DNA from: Nocardioides iriomotensis
Lineage (GTDB): Bacteria > Actinomycetota > Actinomycetes > Propionibacteriales > Nocardioidaceae
NCBI RefSeq assembly: GCF_004168035.1
Contig: NZ_SDPU01000035.1
Location: 124,001-188,000 of the forward strand
DNA: 64,000 nt
Direction: 5' to 3'
In this document: one piece after another, positions 16,691 to 24,524 of the stretch
Layout: the number at the start of each line of letters is the position of its first letter
Numbering within the stretch: position 1 is the stretch's first letter
Translations under genes and position numbers: made by a program
Notes under the pieces: generated by a model
Seen by the model: only the letters and a program-made list of their open reading frames with translations
What the model was told of the DNA's origin: nothing
The model's database searches: none

Positions 16691-16961
16691 CGGTCCGATC
16701 TGCACGTCGTCGCCGATGGCGATGGTGGCGACGTCGAGGAGGATCAGCCCCAGCCTCGCCGAACGCGCCGAGCAGCTCGCGCAGCAGCCGGTCCCGGCTG
16801 TCGTGGTCGGTGGGGTCCTGGGAGCTGATGAGGTGCGTCAGCCGCTGGGCGCGCTTCGAGTGCCTGGCCGGCGCCGGGTCGTCGGCGGCGTACAGCTCCC
16901 CGGCGCGCATCCGTTCCCTCATCGTCCGTGCGGCGTCCACCATGTGCACGAATGTGCACAT
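16691..16961 (-). pseudogene. maltose O-acetyltransferase remnant
   Basis: From ATG 16961 or 16943 the minus strand encodes the N-terminal domain of the maltose/galactoside acetyltransferase family: RERMRAGELYAADDP and later RDRLLRELLGAFGE. At about 16753 the frame breaks. The next recognisable piece, GLILLDVATIAIGDDVQIGP (16750-16691), continues in another frame and matches the start of the left-handed beta-helix. The roughly 25 residues that normally link these parts, and the whole remaining beta-helix with its catalytic His, are gone. A 7-bp hairpin at 16667-16685 marks the broken end. Non-functional. Confidence 0.75.
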
Positions 16962-16971
16962 GCGCCGCGAC

Positions 16972-16977
16972 TAGGCT
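16972..16977 (+). promoter_or_regulatory. -10 element of DUF2332 gene
   Basis: TAGGCT, 6 nt before GTG 16984. Confidence 0.5.
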
Positions 16978-16983
16978 CCCGGA

Positions 16984-18114
16984 GTGTCCGACCCGGTCCC
17001 GAGCAGCGCGCCGCGAGGTACGGCGCCCGGCCTCGCCGAGGTGTACCGACGGTTCTCCGAGGCCGAGGCCGGCGACACGTCGCCGTTGTACCGGGGTGTC
17101 GCCGCCGCGATCAGCGAGTCCGCCGACGCGCTGGCCGCGGTCGGGACCGCGCCGGCGCGCAGACGCCAACCGGTCCTGGTCCTCGCCGCCCTGCACGACC
17201 TCGCCCTGGCCGGGCACGCGCCGGCACTCGCCGAGGCCTACGCCGCCGGTGACGCTGCCGGGGCCGCTCGCGCGGCGGTCGACACGCTGCTGCGCGAGTC
17301 GGACGCCGTCGCGCCGATCGCGACGCGCCGGACCGTGAGGGCGGACGGGGCCGGACGCTGCACCGTCCTGTACCCGGTCATCGCAGAGGCGGCGCGCCGG
17401 GCCGGGGCGGACGCTGTCGGGCTGGTCGACGTGGGCGGTGTGGCCGGGTTCAACCTCGTCGTCGACCGGGTCGCGATCGCGTACAGCGACGGCCGGACCC
17501 TCGGCGACGCGTCGTCCCCGGTCCGGCTGACGTGCCGGGTCGTGGGGGATCAGGGCGTGCCGGGGACGACGCTGCCCGACGTCGTCGCCCGGGTCGAGGT
17601 GGGCGCCGACCCGCTCGACGTGACCGACCCGGACGACGTCCGATGGTTGCGCGCCTGCGTGTGGCCGGACCAGCACGAGCGGAGGGAGACGTTCGAGGAG
17701 GAGCTGGCGCTGGCGAGGACGGTTCCTCCCCTGCTCGTCCGGGGCGACCCGGTCACGACGGTGGCGGCTGGCCTGGCCGCGGTCCCGGCGGGCGCACTGC
17801 CCGTCGTCGTCACGACCTGGGCGTTGTCGGCTCTCACGGCCGAGGCCCGGCGCCGGTTCCTGCACGAGGCGCGCCAAGCATCCGCGGGGCGGCCGGTGGC
17901 GTGGGCGTCGGTGGAGGGCGTCGGCGTCGCGCCCGGGGTCCCGACGTTCGGCGACCGTCCCGCCTCCGGTCACAGCATCATCGGCCTGACGATGCTCGCC
18001 ACGCCTTCGGAGCACGCCGAGGCCGTCGGACGCTGCTGGTCGCGCGGTCGCGTGATGGCCTGGCTGGCAGGGTCCGACGACTCTGGCCCACCCGTGACGG
18101 CCGGCGCACGCTGA
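16984..18114 (+). CDS. DUF2332 family protein
   Basis: 376 residues with the features of DUF2332: N-terminal helical part (PGLAEVYRRFSEAEAGDTSPLYRGV), the central GLVDVGGVAGFNLVVDRVAI motif, RACVWPDQHERRETFEEEL, and a C-terminal PASGHSIIGLTML. The central Gly-rich loop resembles a nucleotide or SAM-binding site, but biochemistry is unknown. It is cytoplasmic. GTG 16984 is placed by the hexamer 6 nt upstream. Confidence 0.85.
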   Translation: MSDPVPSSAPRGTAPGLAEVYRRFSEAEAGDTSPLYRGVAAAISESADALAAVGTAPARRRQPVLVLAALHDLALAGHAPALAEAYAAGDAAGAARAAVDTLLRESDAVAPIATRRTVRADGAGRCTVLYPVIAEAARRAGADAVGLVDVGGVAGFNLVVDRVAIAYSDGRTLGDASSPVRLTCRVVGDQGVPGTTLPDVVARVEVGADPLDVTDPDDVRWLRACVWPDQHERRETFEEELALARTVPPLLVRGDPVTTVAAGLAAVPAGALPVVVTTWALSALTAEARRRFLHEARQASAGRPVAWASVEGVGVAPGVPTFGDRPASGHSIIGLTMLATPSEHAEAVGRCWSRGRVMAWLAGSDDSGPPVTAGAR

Positions 18115-18144
18115 GGTACGGGGACGAGAGCTCAGGCAGGTGTC

Positions 18145-18837
18145 ATGAGGGGCGCCGAGCACGCACGGGCGCGCGAGCTGCTGCTCGCCTGCGGCATTGC
18201 GTACGCGGCGGCGTACGTCGCGGCCAACGACGTCGTCGCGGCGGCGATGTACGACGGTTACAGCCGGATGGACCAGGCCGTCAGCGAGCTGTCCGCCCTG
18301 ACCGCTCCGCCCCGGACGTTCCTGACGGCCATGCTCCCCGTCTTCACGGTGCTCATGGTCTCGTTCGGTGCCGGCGTGTGGTGGTCGGCGTCCGGAGGCC
18401 GCGCCCTGCGCCTGACCGCGATGGCGCTCGTCGCCTTCGGCATCACCGGGGTGGCATGGCTGCCGTTCCCGATGACCGCGCGCGACGACATCGCCGCGGC
18501 GACGGGGCCGATGTCCGCCAACGACGTAGGGCACCTGGTGCTCAGCGGCGTCACCGCGTCACTGATCGTCGCGATGTGCGCCGCCGGCGCCGCTCACTTC
18601 GGACTCGGCTTCCGGCTGTACACCGCCGCGACCGTCGTCGTCGTGCTGGTCTTCGCGGGGGTGCTGACCGGGCTCGAGTCCGCCAAGCTGCCGTCCGGCG
18701 ACCCGACGCCGCTGCTGGGCTTCTACGAGCGACTCGGGATCGGCGCCTGGCTGGTGTGGCTGACCGTCCTGGCCGTCGCGCTGATGCGGCAGTCCGTCGC
18801 CGCCCCGGGCGAGGCGAGTAGCCACCGGCACGCCTAG
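18145..18837 (+). CDS. DUF998 family membrane protein
   Basis: 230 residues, about six hydrophobic helices with short loops (LLACGIAYAAAYVAANDVVAAAMY, LTAMALVAFGITGVAWLPFPMTA, LYTAATVVVVLVFAGVLTG), the layout of DUF998 proteins. The role is unknown. It begins 30 bp after DUF2332 behind GGCAGGTG, so it may be cotranscribed with it. The stop overlaps the convergent stop of the next gene by 4 bp. Confidence 0.8.
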   Translation: MRGAEHARARELLLACGIAYAAAYVAANDVVAAAMYDGYSRMDQAVSELSALTAPPRTFLTAMLPVFTVLMVSFGAGVWWSASGGRALRLTAMALVAFGITGVAWLPFPMTARDDIAAATGPMSANDVGHLVLSGVTASLIVAMCAAGAAHFGLGFRLYTAATVVVVLVFAGVLTGLESAKLPSGDPTPLLGFYERLGIGAWLVWLTVLAVALMRQSVAAPGEASSHRHA

Positions 18838-20795
18838 AACGAGGCGGGACCGCCGTCCGGGCCGGTGCCGTGCGGCAGCCGGACCAGGTCCAGGATGTGC
18901 TGTGCCGGGGTCCCGTAGGGCGCGACCAGCGTGACGTCGGTGCCGTCCGTGGTGATGACGTCGTGGAGGACGCGGACGGCCGCGCTGCCGAGGTGGGTGA
19001 CGTCGGTGAGGTCGACGACGGCCGCCACGACCCCCGCCGCCGTACGGCGCCGGAGCGCACGGTCGAGCTCGTCCGCCGCTCCGCCGAGCAGCGCGCCGCG
19101 CACGACCAGGACATCGTCACGCTGGACCACCTCGAACGACGGCTCGTGTCGCGGCGGGGGTGCGACCGTGCCGGCGGTCAGCAGGATCGCGGGTCGGTGG
19201 GGGCGCAGCGCGCCGGTCGCGGTGGTGCCGTGGTCGGTGCCGTGGACGTCGAGACCGTCCAGGAACGCCCTCGCCATGTGCAGGCCGCGCCCGCCGGGCA
19301 GCGGGTGGTCGGTCGTCGCCTCGCTCGGCGGCCTCCAGCGCCCCTGGTCGGTGACCGCGACGGCGATCACGCCCGTGCCGGTGAGCTCGAGCTCGAGGGT
19401 CATCTCGCCGGCCACGGTCCGGTGCGCGTAGGCGTGCTCGGCCGCGTTCGCGAGCAGCTCGCTGACGGCGTGGGTGAGGGCGATGCGATCCAGCGCGCGC
19501 ACGTCGAGCCGGTCGAGCCAGCGGCCGAGCCGGTCCCGGACTTCGGCGAGGAAGACCGCCTGTGCCGGGACGGTGAGCCGCAGCGGCTCCGGCGGTGCGG
19601 TCCGCTCGGCGGCGAGGATGGTGATGTCGTCACTGTGCCCGGTGGTCCGCGTCATGATCTCCAAGGTGAGCTGGCAGACCCGCTCCGTCGCCCGCACAGG
19701 AGCCCCCAGCGCCAGGCCCCGGCCGGCGGCCGCGTCACCCACGGTCGCCGCCAGCTCGACGGTGCTCGCGGCAGGTGTGGTCCCCGGGCGCTCCAGCAGC
19801 CCGTCGCTGTACAGCACGACCAGGTCGTTCACCGACGGCAGCGTGAACGTGCCGATCGCGAGGTCGCCGGTCGTCGCGAGCGGGCCGGCGCCCGAGGGGG
19901 GCAGGAAGCTGGATCTGCCCGACGTCACCACCAGCGGTGGCGGATGACCGGCTGTGCAGTACCGGCCCGCGCCGGTGCGTGGGTCGAGCTCGACGACGCA
20001 CACCGTGGCATGTCGAGCCTCCGGGACCCCGCGGGCGTAACGGTCGAGGTCCGCGAGCACCTGGGGGAGGGGTGCGGTGCTGGTCAGCCGCTCGTACGCC
20101 ACCGCGCGGAGCTGTCCCATCGTCGCCGAGGCGGACGTGCCGTGCCCCACGACGTCGCCCGCCACCAACGCCACGAGGCCGTCGGGTCTCACGACGGCGT
20201 CGAACCAGTCACCTCCGGAGGCGTCGTCCTCCGCAGCCAGCAGGTACCTGGCCCCGACGTCGAGGTGCGGCAGCATCGGCAGGGCCCGGGGGAGCAGCTC
20301 GTCCTGCATCGTGCGCACGAGGAGCGGCACGTCCGCCCACGTCTGCTCCGCGAGCGACTGCCGCGCCTCGGCGGCCTGCGCCGCGCGCACCTGCTCGGAC
20401 ACGTCACGGCCCTCACCCACCACGCCGAGGACCTCGCCGACGGCGCCCTTCCACGGCGTGACGGTGAAGTCGACGTAGGCCTCGCCCCTGCCGCCGTCGG
20501 GTGCGTCGAACTGGATCCGCCAGACCCCCATCGACTGCGGCTCACCGGTGGCGAAGCAGCGCTCGTACGGCTCGTAGATCCCCTGCCCCGCCAGGTCCGC
20601 GAACGCCTCACGCAGCGGCAGCCCGAGCGTTCGGTTTCCGACCAGGTCCGCCCCGGGCTGGTTGAAGGCGGCGAGCCGCAGCTCGGGTCCACGCAGCGCC
20701 AGGAGGACGTGCGAGCACTGGTCGAAGCCCGCCATCATGGCCTCGACCTCGTCGTGCTCCGGACTCCTGCGTCCGAGCCGGCCGTCGTCGCTCAC
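18834..20795 (-). CDS. PAS-SpoIIE phosphatase-ATPase-STAS regulator
   Basis: 653 residues in four parts. Residues about 15-140 are a PAS sensor. Residues about 165-375 are a PP2C/SpoIIE Ser/Thr phosphatase (ASGGDWFDAV, VAGDVVGHGTSASATM, VVLYSDGLLERPG, SDDITILAAE with the metal Asp residues). Residues about 390-510 are an RsbW-like HATPase (VSELLANAAEHAY, GGRGLHMARAFLDGL). Residues about 540-645 are a STAS domain with an intact HLGSAAV. Such proteins control partner-switching of anti-sigma factors in response to stress. The start GTG 20795 is preceded by GGGGAGG. Confidence 0.92.
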   Translation of the reverse strand: MSDDGRLGRRSPEHDEVEAMMAGFDQCSHVLLALRGPELRLAAFNQPGADLVGNRTLGLPLREAFADLAGQGIYEPYERCFATGEPQSMGVWRIQFDAPDGGRGEAYVDFTVTPWKGAVGEVLGVVGEGRDVSEQVRAAQAAEARQSLAEQTWADVPLLVRTMQDELLPRALPMLPHLDVGARYLLAAEDDASGGDWFDAVVRPDGLVALVAGDVVGHGTSASATMGQLRAVAYERLTSTAPLPQVLADLDRYARGVPEARHATVCVVELDPRTGAGRYCTAGHPPPLVVTSGRSSFLPPSGAGPLATTGDLAIGTFTLPSVNDLVVLYSDGLLERPGTTPAASTVELAATVGDAAAGRGLALGAPVRATERVCQLTLEIMTRTTGHSDDITILAAERTAPPEPLRLTVPAQAVFLAEVRDRLGRWLDRLDVRALDRIALTHAVSELLANAAEHAYAHRTVAGEMTLELELTGTGVIAVAVTDQGRWRPPSEATTDHPLPGGRGLHMARAFLDGLDVHGTDHGTTATGALRPHRPAILLTAGTVAPPPRHEPSFEVVQRDDVLVVRGALLGGAADELDRALRRRTAAGVVAAVVDLTDVTHLGSAAVRVLHDVITTDGTDVTLVAPYGTPAQHILDLVRLPHGTGPDGGPASF

Positions 20796-20891
20796 GTGCG
20801 CCTCCCCCCAGCGTCGTACCCGGGTGGGTTCCTGACGTCGTCCAAAGGATCTGTCGCGACCGGTACCCGTGCGGGCTGCCGTCAGTCTCCT

Positions 20892-21383
20892 TCAGGCCGG
20901 TGGGAACACCTGCGGCCACAGGTCGTTGCCGGCGTAGAGGGCGTGCACGTCGTCCAGCTCGACGTCGACGACGTCCTCGGGCACGTCGGCGCTGCCGGCG
21001 ACCCACCAGTCCGCGCCCGGAAGGCCGGCGGACGCGTAGGCGCGCGACCCCGGCTCCTGCGCGACGTACGACGCACGCGGGTGCGCGAGGACCTGGCCGC
21101 GCGCCGGTTCCCACAACCGGACCAGGCCGTCCGGGTCTGTGCCCAGCACGACCGCGTCGAACCACCGCCACACGACGGCTTCCTGGCCGTTCGGGCCGGA
21201 GCCGACGGCGACGAGGTGCCCCGGGGACACGCGCTCGACGCGCGGGGTCGGGAACATCGGGGCGAACCCGACCCAGCTGACCTCACCGCGGTTCCAGACC
21301 TGGCATCGGTCCTCCTCGACGCGCAGCACGCGTGCGGCGCGGAGGCGGTGGCGGGTCGGGACGGCATCGGGTTCGGGAGTCAC
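20892..21383 (-). CDS. hypothetical protein (163 aa)
   Basis: Beta-rich cytoplasmic protein: ARVLRVEEDRCQVWNRGEVSWV, VVWRWFDAVVLGTDPDGLVRLWEP, DVELDDVHALYAGNDLWPQVFPP. The acidic C-terminus and Trp content are noteworthy, but no family is recognised. The open frame continues upstream to 21518 across the divergent permease promoter; GTG 21383, 7 nt after GAGACT, is the preferred start. Confidence 0.6.
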   Translation of the reverse strand: MTPEPDAVPTRHRLRAARVLRVEEDRCQVWNRGEVSWVGFAPMFPTPRVERVSPGHLVAVGSGPNGQEAVVWRWFDAVVLGTDPDGLVRLWEPARGQVLAHPRASYVAQEPGSRAYASAGLPGADWWVAGSADVPEDVVDVELDDVHALYAGNDLWPQVFPPA

Positions 21384-21516
21384 GGGCGAGAGTCTCGCGG
21401 ACCCGCTCCGGATCGGGAAACGATTTGTGCAGTGCGCGTTGCCGTGGACCGGCAGACACAGGTTCCCCCGAAGCGGGCGATACCGCGGCGCCGTGACCAG
21501 TGGACAGGGTGTCGGC

Positions 21517-22809
21517 ATGGCGACCGAGCACGAGACCCCCTCCGTGCGCCTGTCGACCCGTCAGGCGGCGTTCATCGGCGTGGGGTCGATGGTGGGGGCG
21601 GGGATCTTCTCCCTCCTCGGCGCCGCGGGGGAGGTGGCCGGTGCTGCTGTGTGGGTGTCGTTCCTGATCGCGGGCGGGATCGCCGCCTTGCAGGGTTACT
21701 CGTTCGCGAAGATGGGTGCGCGCTACCCGTCGGCAGGCGGGCTCCTGGAGTACGTCGTCCGCGGCTGGGGGAACGGTCACTTCACGGGCGTGATCGGGTG
21801 GCTGGTGCTGGCCGTCAACGCGATCATCACTGGCATGGTGGCCGTCTCGTTCGGCAGCTACGCGAGCGCCGCGACGGACGCGGGCACGGCCGGAGTGAAG
21901 GTGTTCGCGGTGCTGCTGATCGTGGCGATGGCTGGGCTCAACGTCGTCGGCTCCCAGGCCGTGGCGAGGGCGCAGACGGTCGTCGTCGTCGTGGTCATCG
22001 GCATCTTGACCCTGTTCGCGATCACGACGCTGTTCAACATCGAGCAGGGTCACCTGTCGCCGGCGGTCTATCCGTCGTTCAGCGACATCGTCGCCAGCGT
22101 GGCGCTGACGTTCTTCGCGTTCCTGGGCTTCGGTGTCATCACCTTCACGGCCAAGGACCTGGCCGATCCGGCACGGCAGCTCCCTCGCGCGGTGTTCCTG
22201 GCGCTGGGGATCGCGACCGTCATCTACGTGGCCGTCGCGCTGGGCGTGTTCGGGGTGCTCACCGTCGAGGAGGTGATCTCGTCGGGCGGCACCGCCCTGG
22301 CCGTCGCCGCGGAGCCGGTGCTGGGCTCGGTCGGATTCGGGCTGATGACCGTCACGGCGTTGTTCGCCACGGCAGGGGCCACCAACTCGGGGCTCTACCC
22401 GGCCGCCGGGCTGTGCGAGCAGCTGGCCAGGATCGGCCAATTCCCGCCCGGGCTGGGAGCCCGCCTCGGCGGCCGTGCCCCGATGGGTCTGGTGGTGACG
22501 GCCGTGATCGCCATCCTGCTGGCCGCCGGTTTCGACCTGAACGCGATCGCCTCGATCGGCAGCGCCGTCGCACTGGTGGTGTTCGCCCTCGTGTCGGTCG
22601 GACACCTCCGTGTGCGTGCCGAGACGGGAGCCAAGGCCTGGGTCCTCGGCCTCGGGATCGCCACGAACCTGGTGGTGCTGACCACCTTCGTGCTCACGAC
22701 CCTCGTCGAGGAACCGTCTACCGCGGCGGCCCTCGTGGTGATCCTCGCGCTCAGCATCGGGGCGGACCTGGTCTGGAAGCGCCGTTCCCCGGTCGCGTCC
22801 CGGGGGTGA
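21517..22809 (+). CDS. APC superfamily amino-acid permease
   Basis: 430 residues and about twelve hydrophobic helices. It opens with the family's TM1 motif FIGVGSMVGAGIFSLLG and has the TM2 phrase ALQGYSFAKMGARYPSAGG and TM6-type VALTFFAFLGFGVITFTAKDL. It probably imports an amino acid or organic amine by H+ symport; specificity cannot be inferred. ATG 21517 follows GGACAGGG by 7 nt. The stop codon overlaps the start of the SRPBCC gene (GTGA), so the two are coupled. Confidence 0.9.
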   Translation: MATEHETPSVRLSTRQAAFIGVGSMVGAGIFSLLGAAGEVAGAAVWVSFLIAGGIAALQGYSFAKMGARYPSAGGLLEYVVRGWGNGHFTGVIGWLVLAVNAIITGMVAVSFGSYASAATDAGTAGVKVFAVLLIVAMAGLNVVGSQAVARAQTVVVVVVIGILTLFAITTLFNIEQGHLSPAVYPSFSDIVASVALTFFAFLGFGVITFTAKDLADPARQLPRAVFLALGIATVIYVAVALGVFGVLTVEEVISSGGTALAVAAEPVLGSVGFGLMTVTALFATAGATNSGLYPAAGLCEQLARIGQFPPGLGARLGGRAPMGLVVTAVIAILLAAGFDLNAIASIGSAVALVVFALVSVGHLRVRAETGAKAWVLGLGIATNLVVLTTFVLTTLVEEPSTAAALVVILALSIGADLVWKRRSPVASRG

Positions 22810-23246
22810 CGGGCGACGTGGAGCAGGGCACCAGCGTCGACGTGGCCGCCCCGGTGGACCGGGTGTGGGAGGTGCTCGTCGACGTCGAGCGGTGGCCGGA
22901 GTGGACGGACTCGGTGAGCAGCGTGCGGCTGCTCGACACCGGCCCGCTCGCCGTCGGGTCGCGCGTGCAGGTCTCCCAGCCGCGGATCCCCACCGGCGAG
23001 TACACCGTGACCGCGCTCGAGCCGGGAAGCAGCTTCACCTGGGAGCAGCGGCAGCCCGGCAGCAGGGTGTCGGCGCACCACGCGTGCACGCCGTTGCCCG
23101 ACGGCGGCACCCGCGTCGAGCTCGCCGTCGTGATGAGTGGTGCGCTCGGCGGGGTCGTGGGGCGGCTGTACCGGAGGCTCACGGAGCGGTACCTCGCCAT
23201 GGAGGCGGCCGGCCTCAAGCTCCGCGCCGAGAGCACCGCGCGCTGA
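22806..23246 (+). CDS. SRPBCC / polyketide-cyclase-like protein
   Basis: 146 residues of the START/Bet v1 fold: SVDVAAPVDRVWEVLVDVERWPEWTDSV is the characteristic N-terminal part, and the C-terminal helix is RLTERYLAMEAAGLKLRAE. These proteins bind hydrophobic ligands in a deep cavity; the ligand is unknown. GTG 22806 overlaps the permease stop by 4 bp. Confidence 0.88.
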   Translation: MTGDVEQGTSVDVAAPVDRVWEVLVDVERWPEWTDSVSSVRLLDTGPLAVGSRVQVSQPRIPTGEYTVTALEPGSSFTWEQRQPGSRVSAHHACTPLPDGGTRVELAVVMSGALGGVVGRLYRRLTERYLAMEAAGLKLRAESTAR

Positions 23247-23270
23247 GCGGGACCGCTCGCTTCGTTCTGC

Positions 23271-23276
23271 TAGCGT
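23271..23276 (+). promoter_or_regulatory. -10 element before mraY leader ORF
   Basis: TAGCGT, 25 bp after the SRPBCC stop. A start near 23283 would give a 46-nt leader before the small ORF at 23329. No clear -35. Confidence 0.35.
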
Positions 23277-23328
23277 GCGCTCCCCGAAGATCCGCTCTGC
23301 CGATCAGGCTCACGCTCGGAGGTCGTCG

Positions 23329-23442
23329 ATGGGTGGTGGCGCCACGCGGGCCACCGTGCTCGGGCACACGACGGTCGATGTCGTTCCCGGCTGCGGGACG
23401 GGCATCCGCACGCGGGAGCGCGCCCGGTCGGCTGCGGCATGA
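23329..23442 (+). CDS. 37-aa leader ORF coupled to mraY-like gene
   Basis: ATG 23329 stands 6 nt after GGAGG (23318-23322). The 37-residue product begins MGGGATRATVLGHTTVDVV and ends in RSAAA; its stop TGA overlaps the ATG of the MraY-like gene (ATGA at 23439). The downstream gene has no good ribosome site of its own, so this small ORF could drive its translation. It has one Cys and no membrane segment. It could also be a chance ORF. Confidence 0.45.
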   Translation: MGGGATRATVLGHTTVDVVPGCGTGIRTRERARSAAA

Positions 23443-24524
23443 GGGCGGTGCTGCTCGGCGGGGCGATCTCACTCGTCCTGTCGCTCCTCCTCACGCGGCT
23501 CGCGGTGCGCCAGTTCGCGATCTGGGGCCTCGGGCAGGAGGTCCGGGTGGACGGGCCGACCACCCACCTCGTCAAGAGGGGGACGCCGACGATGGGCGGA
23601 TGCGCCATCGTGCTGTCGGTCCTCCTGGGGTACGCCGCCGCCAAGCTGCTCACGCGAGAGGCCCCGTCCGCGTCGGCGCTGCTGCTGCTGCTCCTCCTCG
23701 TGGGGATGGCGGGGGTGGGGTTTCTCGACGACTACCTCAAGATCCGCAATCAGCGCAGCCTGGGACTGAGAAGCCGGGCCAAGGTCGTGGGCCAGGCGGT
23801 CGTCGCCTTGGCGTTCGCCGTACCGGCGCTGCGGGGTTCCGCGAGCGACGGTGACACGTCGCCGGTGTCCGACCGGCTCTCCTTCGTTCGCGACGTCGGG
23901 CCCGCACTGCCGTGGATCCTGCTCGTCGGGATCATCTGGCTGATGGTGACCGGCACGAGCAACGCCACGAACCTGACGGACGGCCAGGACGGTCTCCTCG
24001 CCGGCTCCGCCACCTTCGTCTTCGCCGGGTACACCGTCATCGGCATCTGGCAGAACGACCATCTCTGCAGCGGGTCGGCAGCCGGCCTCGCCGCCTGCTA
24101 CCAGGGCGGGGCACCGCTGGACCTGGCGACCATGTCGGCCGCCATCGCCGGCGCCTGCGTCGGGTTCCTGTGGTGGAACGCGCCACCGGCCCGGATCATC
24201 ATGGGCGACACCGGCTCGCTGGCACTCGGCGCGGCGATGGCGGGGTTCGCCCTCATGACCAGGACCGAGCTGCTGCTGATCGTGCTCGGCGGGCTCTTCG
24301 TCGCCGTCACGATGTCCGTCATGCTCCAGGTGTCCTGGTTCAAGGTCACGCGACGCGTGAGCGGCACCGGCAGGCGGCTCTTCCTCATCGCGCCGCTCCA
24401 CCACCACTTCGAGCAGCTGGGGTGGCAGGAGGTGACGGTGACCATCCGCTTCTGGATCATCGCCGGGCTCTGCTCGATCGCCGGTCTCGGGATCTTCTAC
24501 AGCGAGTGGCTGACGCGGGCCTGA
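23439..24524 (+). CDS. mraY: MraY-type phospho-N-acetylmuramoyl-pentapeptide transferase
   Basis: 361 residues with ten or so membrane helices. MraY transfers phospho-MurNAc-pentapeptide to undecaprenyl phosphate, making lipid I. The hallmarks are present: KRGTPTMGGCAI, the Asp pair in FLDDYLKI, ATNLTDGQDGL, MGDTGSLALG and the triple His in APLHHHFEQLGW. The gene is not in a division and cell wall cluster; its neighbours are a permease, an SRPBCC protein and a CPBP protein. It is thus likely a second, specialised copy, but a displaced sole copy cannot be excluded. It converges with the CPBP gene, overlapping by 28 bp. Confidence 0.93.
   Translation: MRAVLLGGAISLVLSLLLTRLAVRQFAIWGLGQEVRVDGPTTHLVKRGTPTMGGCAIVLSVLLGYAAAKLLTREAPSASALLLLLLLVGMAGVGFLDDYLKIRNQRSLGLRSRAKVVGQAVVALAFAVPALRGSASDGDTSPVSDRLSFVRDVGPALPWILLVGIIWLMVTGTSNATNLTDGQDGLLAGSATFVFAGYTVIGIWQNDHLCSGSAAGLAACYQGGAPLDLATMSAAIAGACVGFLWWNAPPARIIMGDTGSLALGAAMAGFALMTRTELLLIVLGGLFVAVTMSVMLQVSWFKVTRRVSGTGRRLFLIAPLHHHFEQLGWQEVTVTIRFWIIAGLCSIAGLGIFYSEWLTRA

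Noticed and set aside
20796-20891. A SigB-type promoter (CTTTGG ... GGGTAC) before the SpoIIE gene
   Set aside because: The gap between the two parts is about 20 bp, too long, and the first part departs from GTTT.
18870-23246. A 1458-codon plus-strand open frame across the SpoIIE gene, the 163-aa gene and the permease
   Set aside because: Arg/Gly/Val-rich low-complexity translation with no domain sequence except its last 147 codons, which are the SRPBCC protein. It results from high G+C on the strand opposite and out of frame with real genes.
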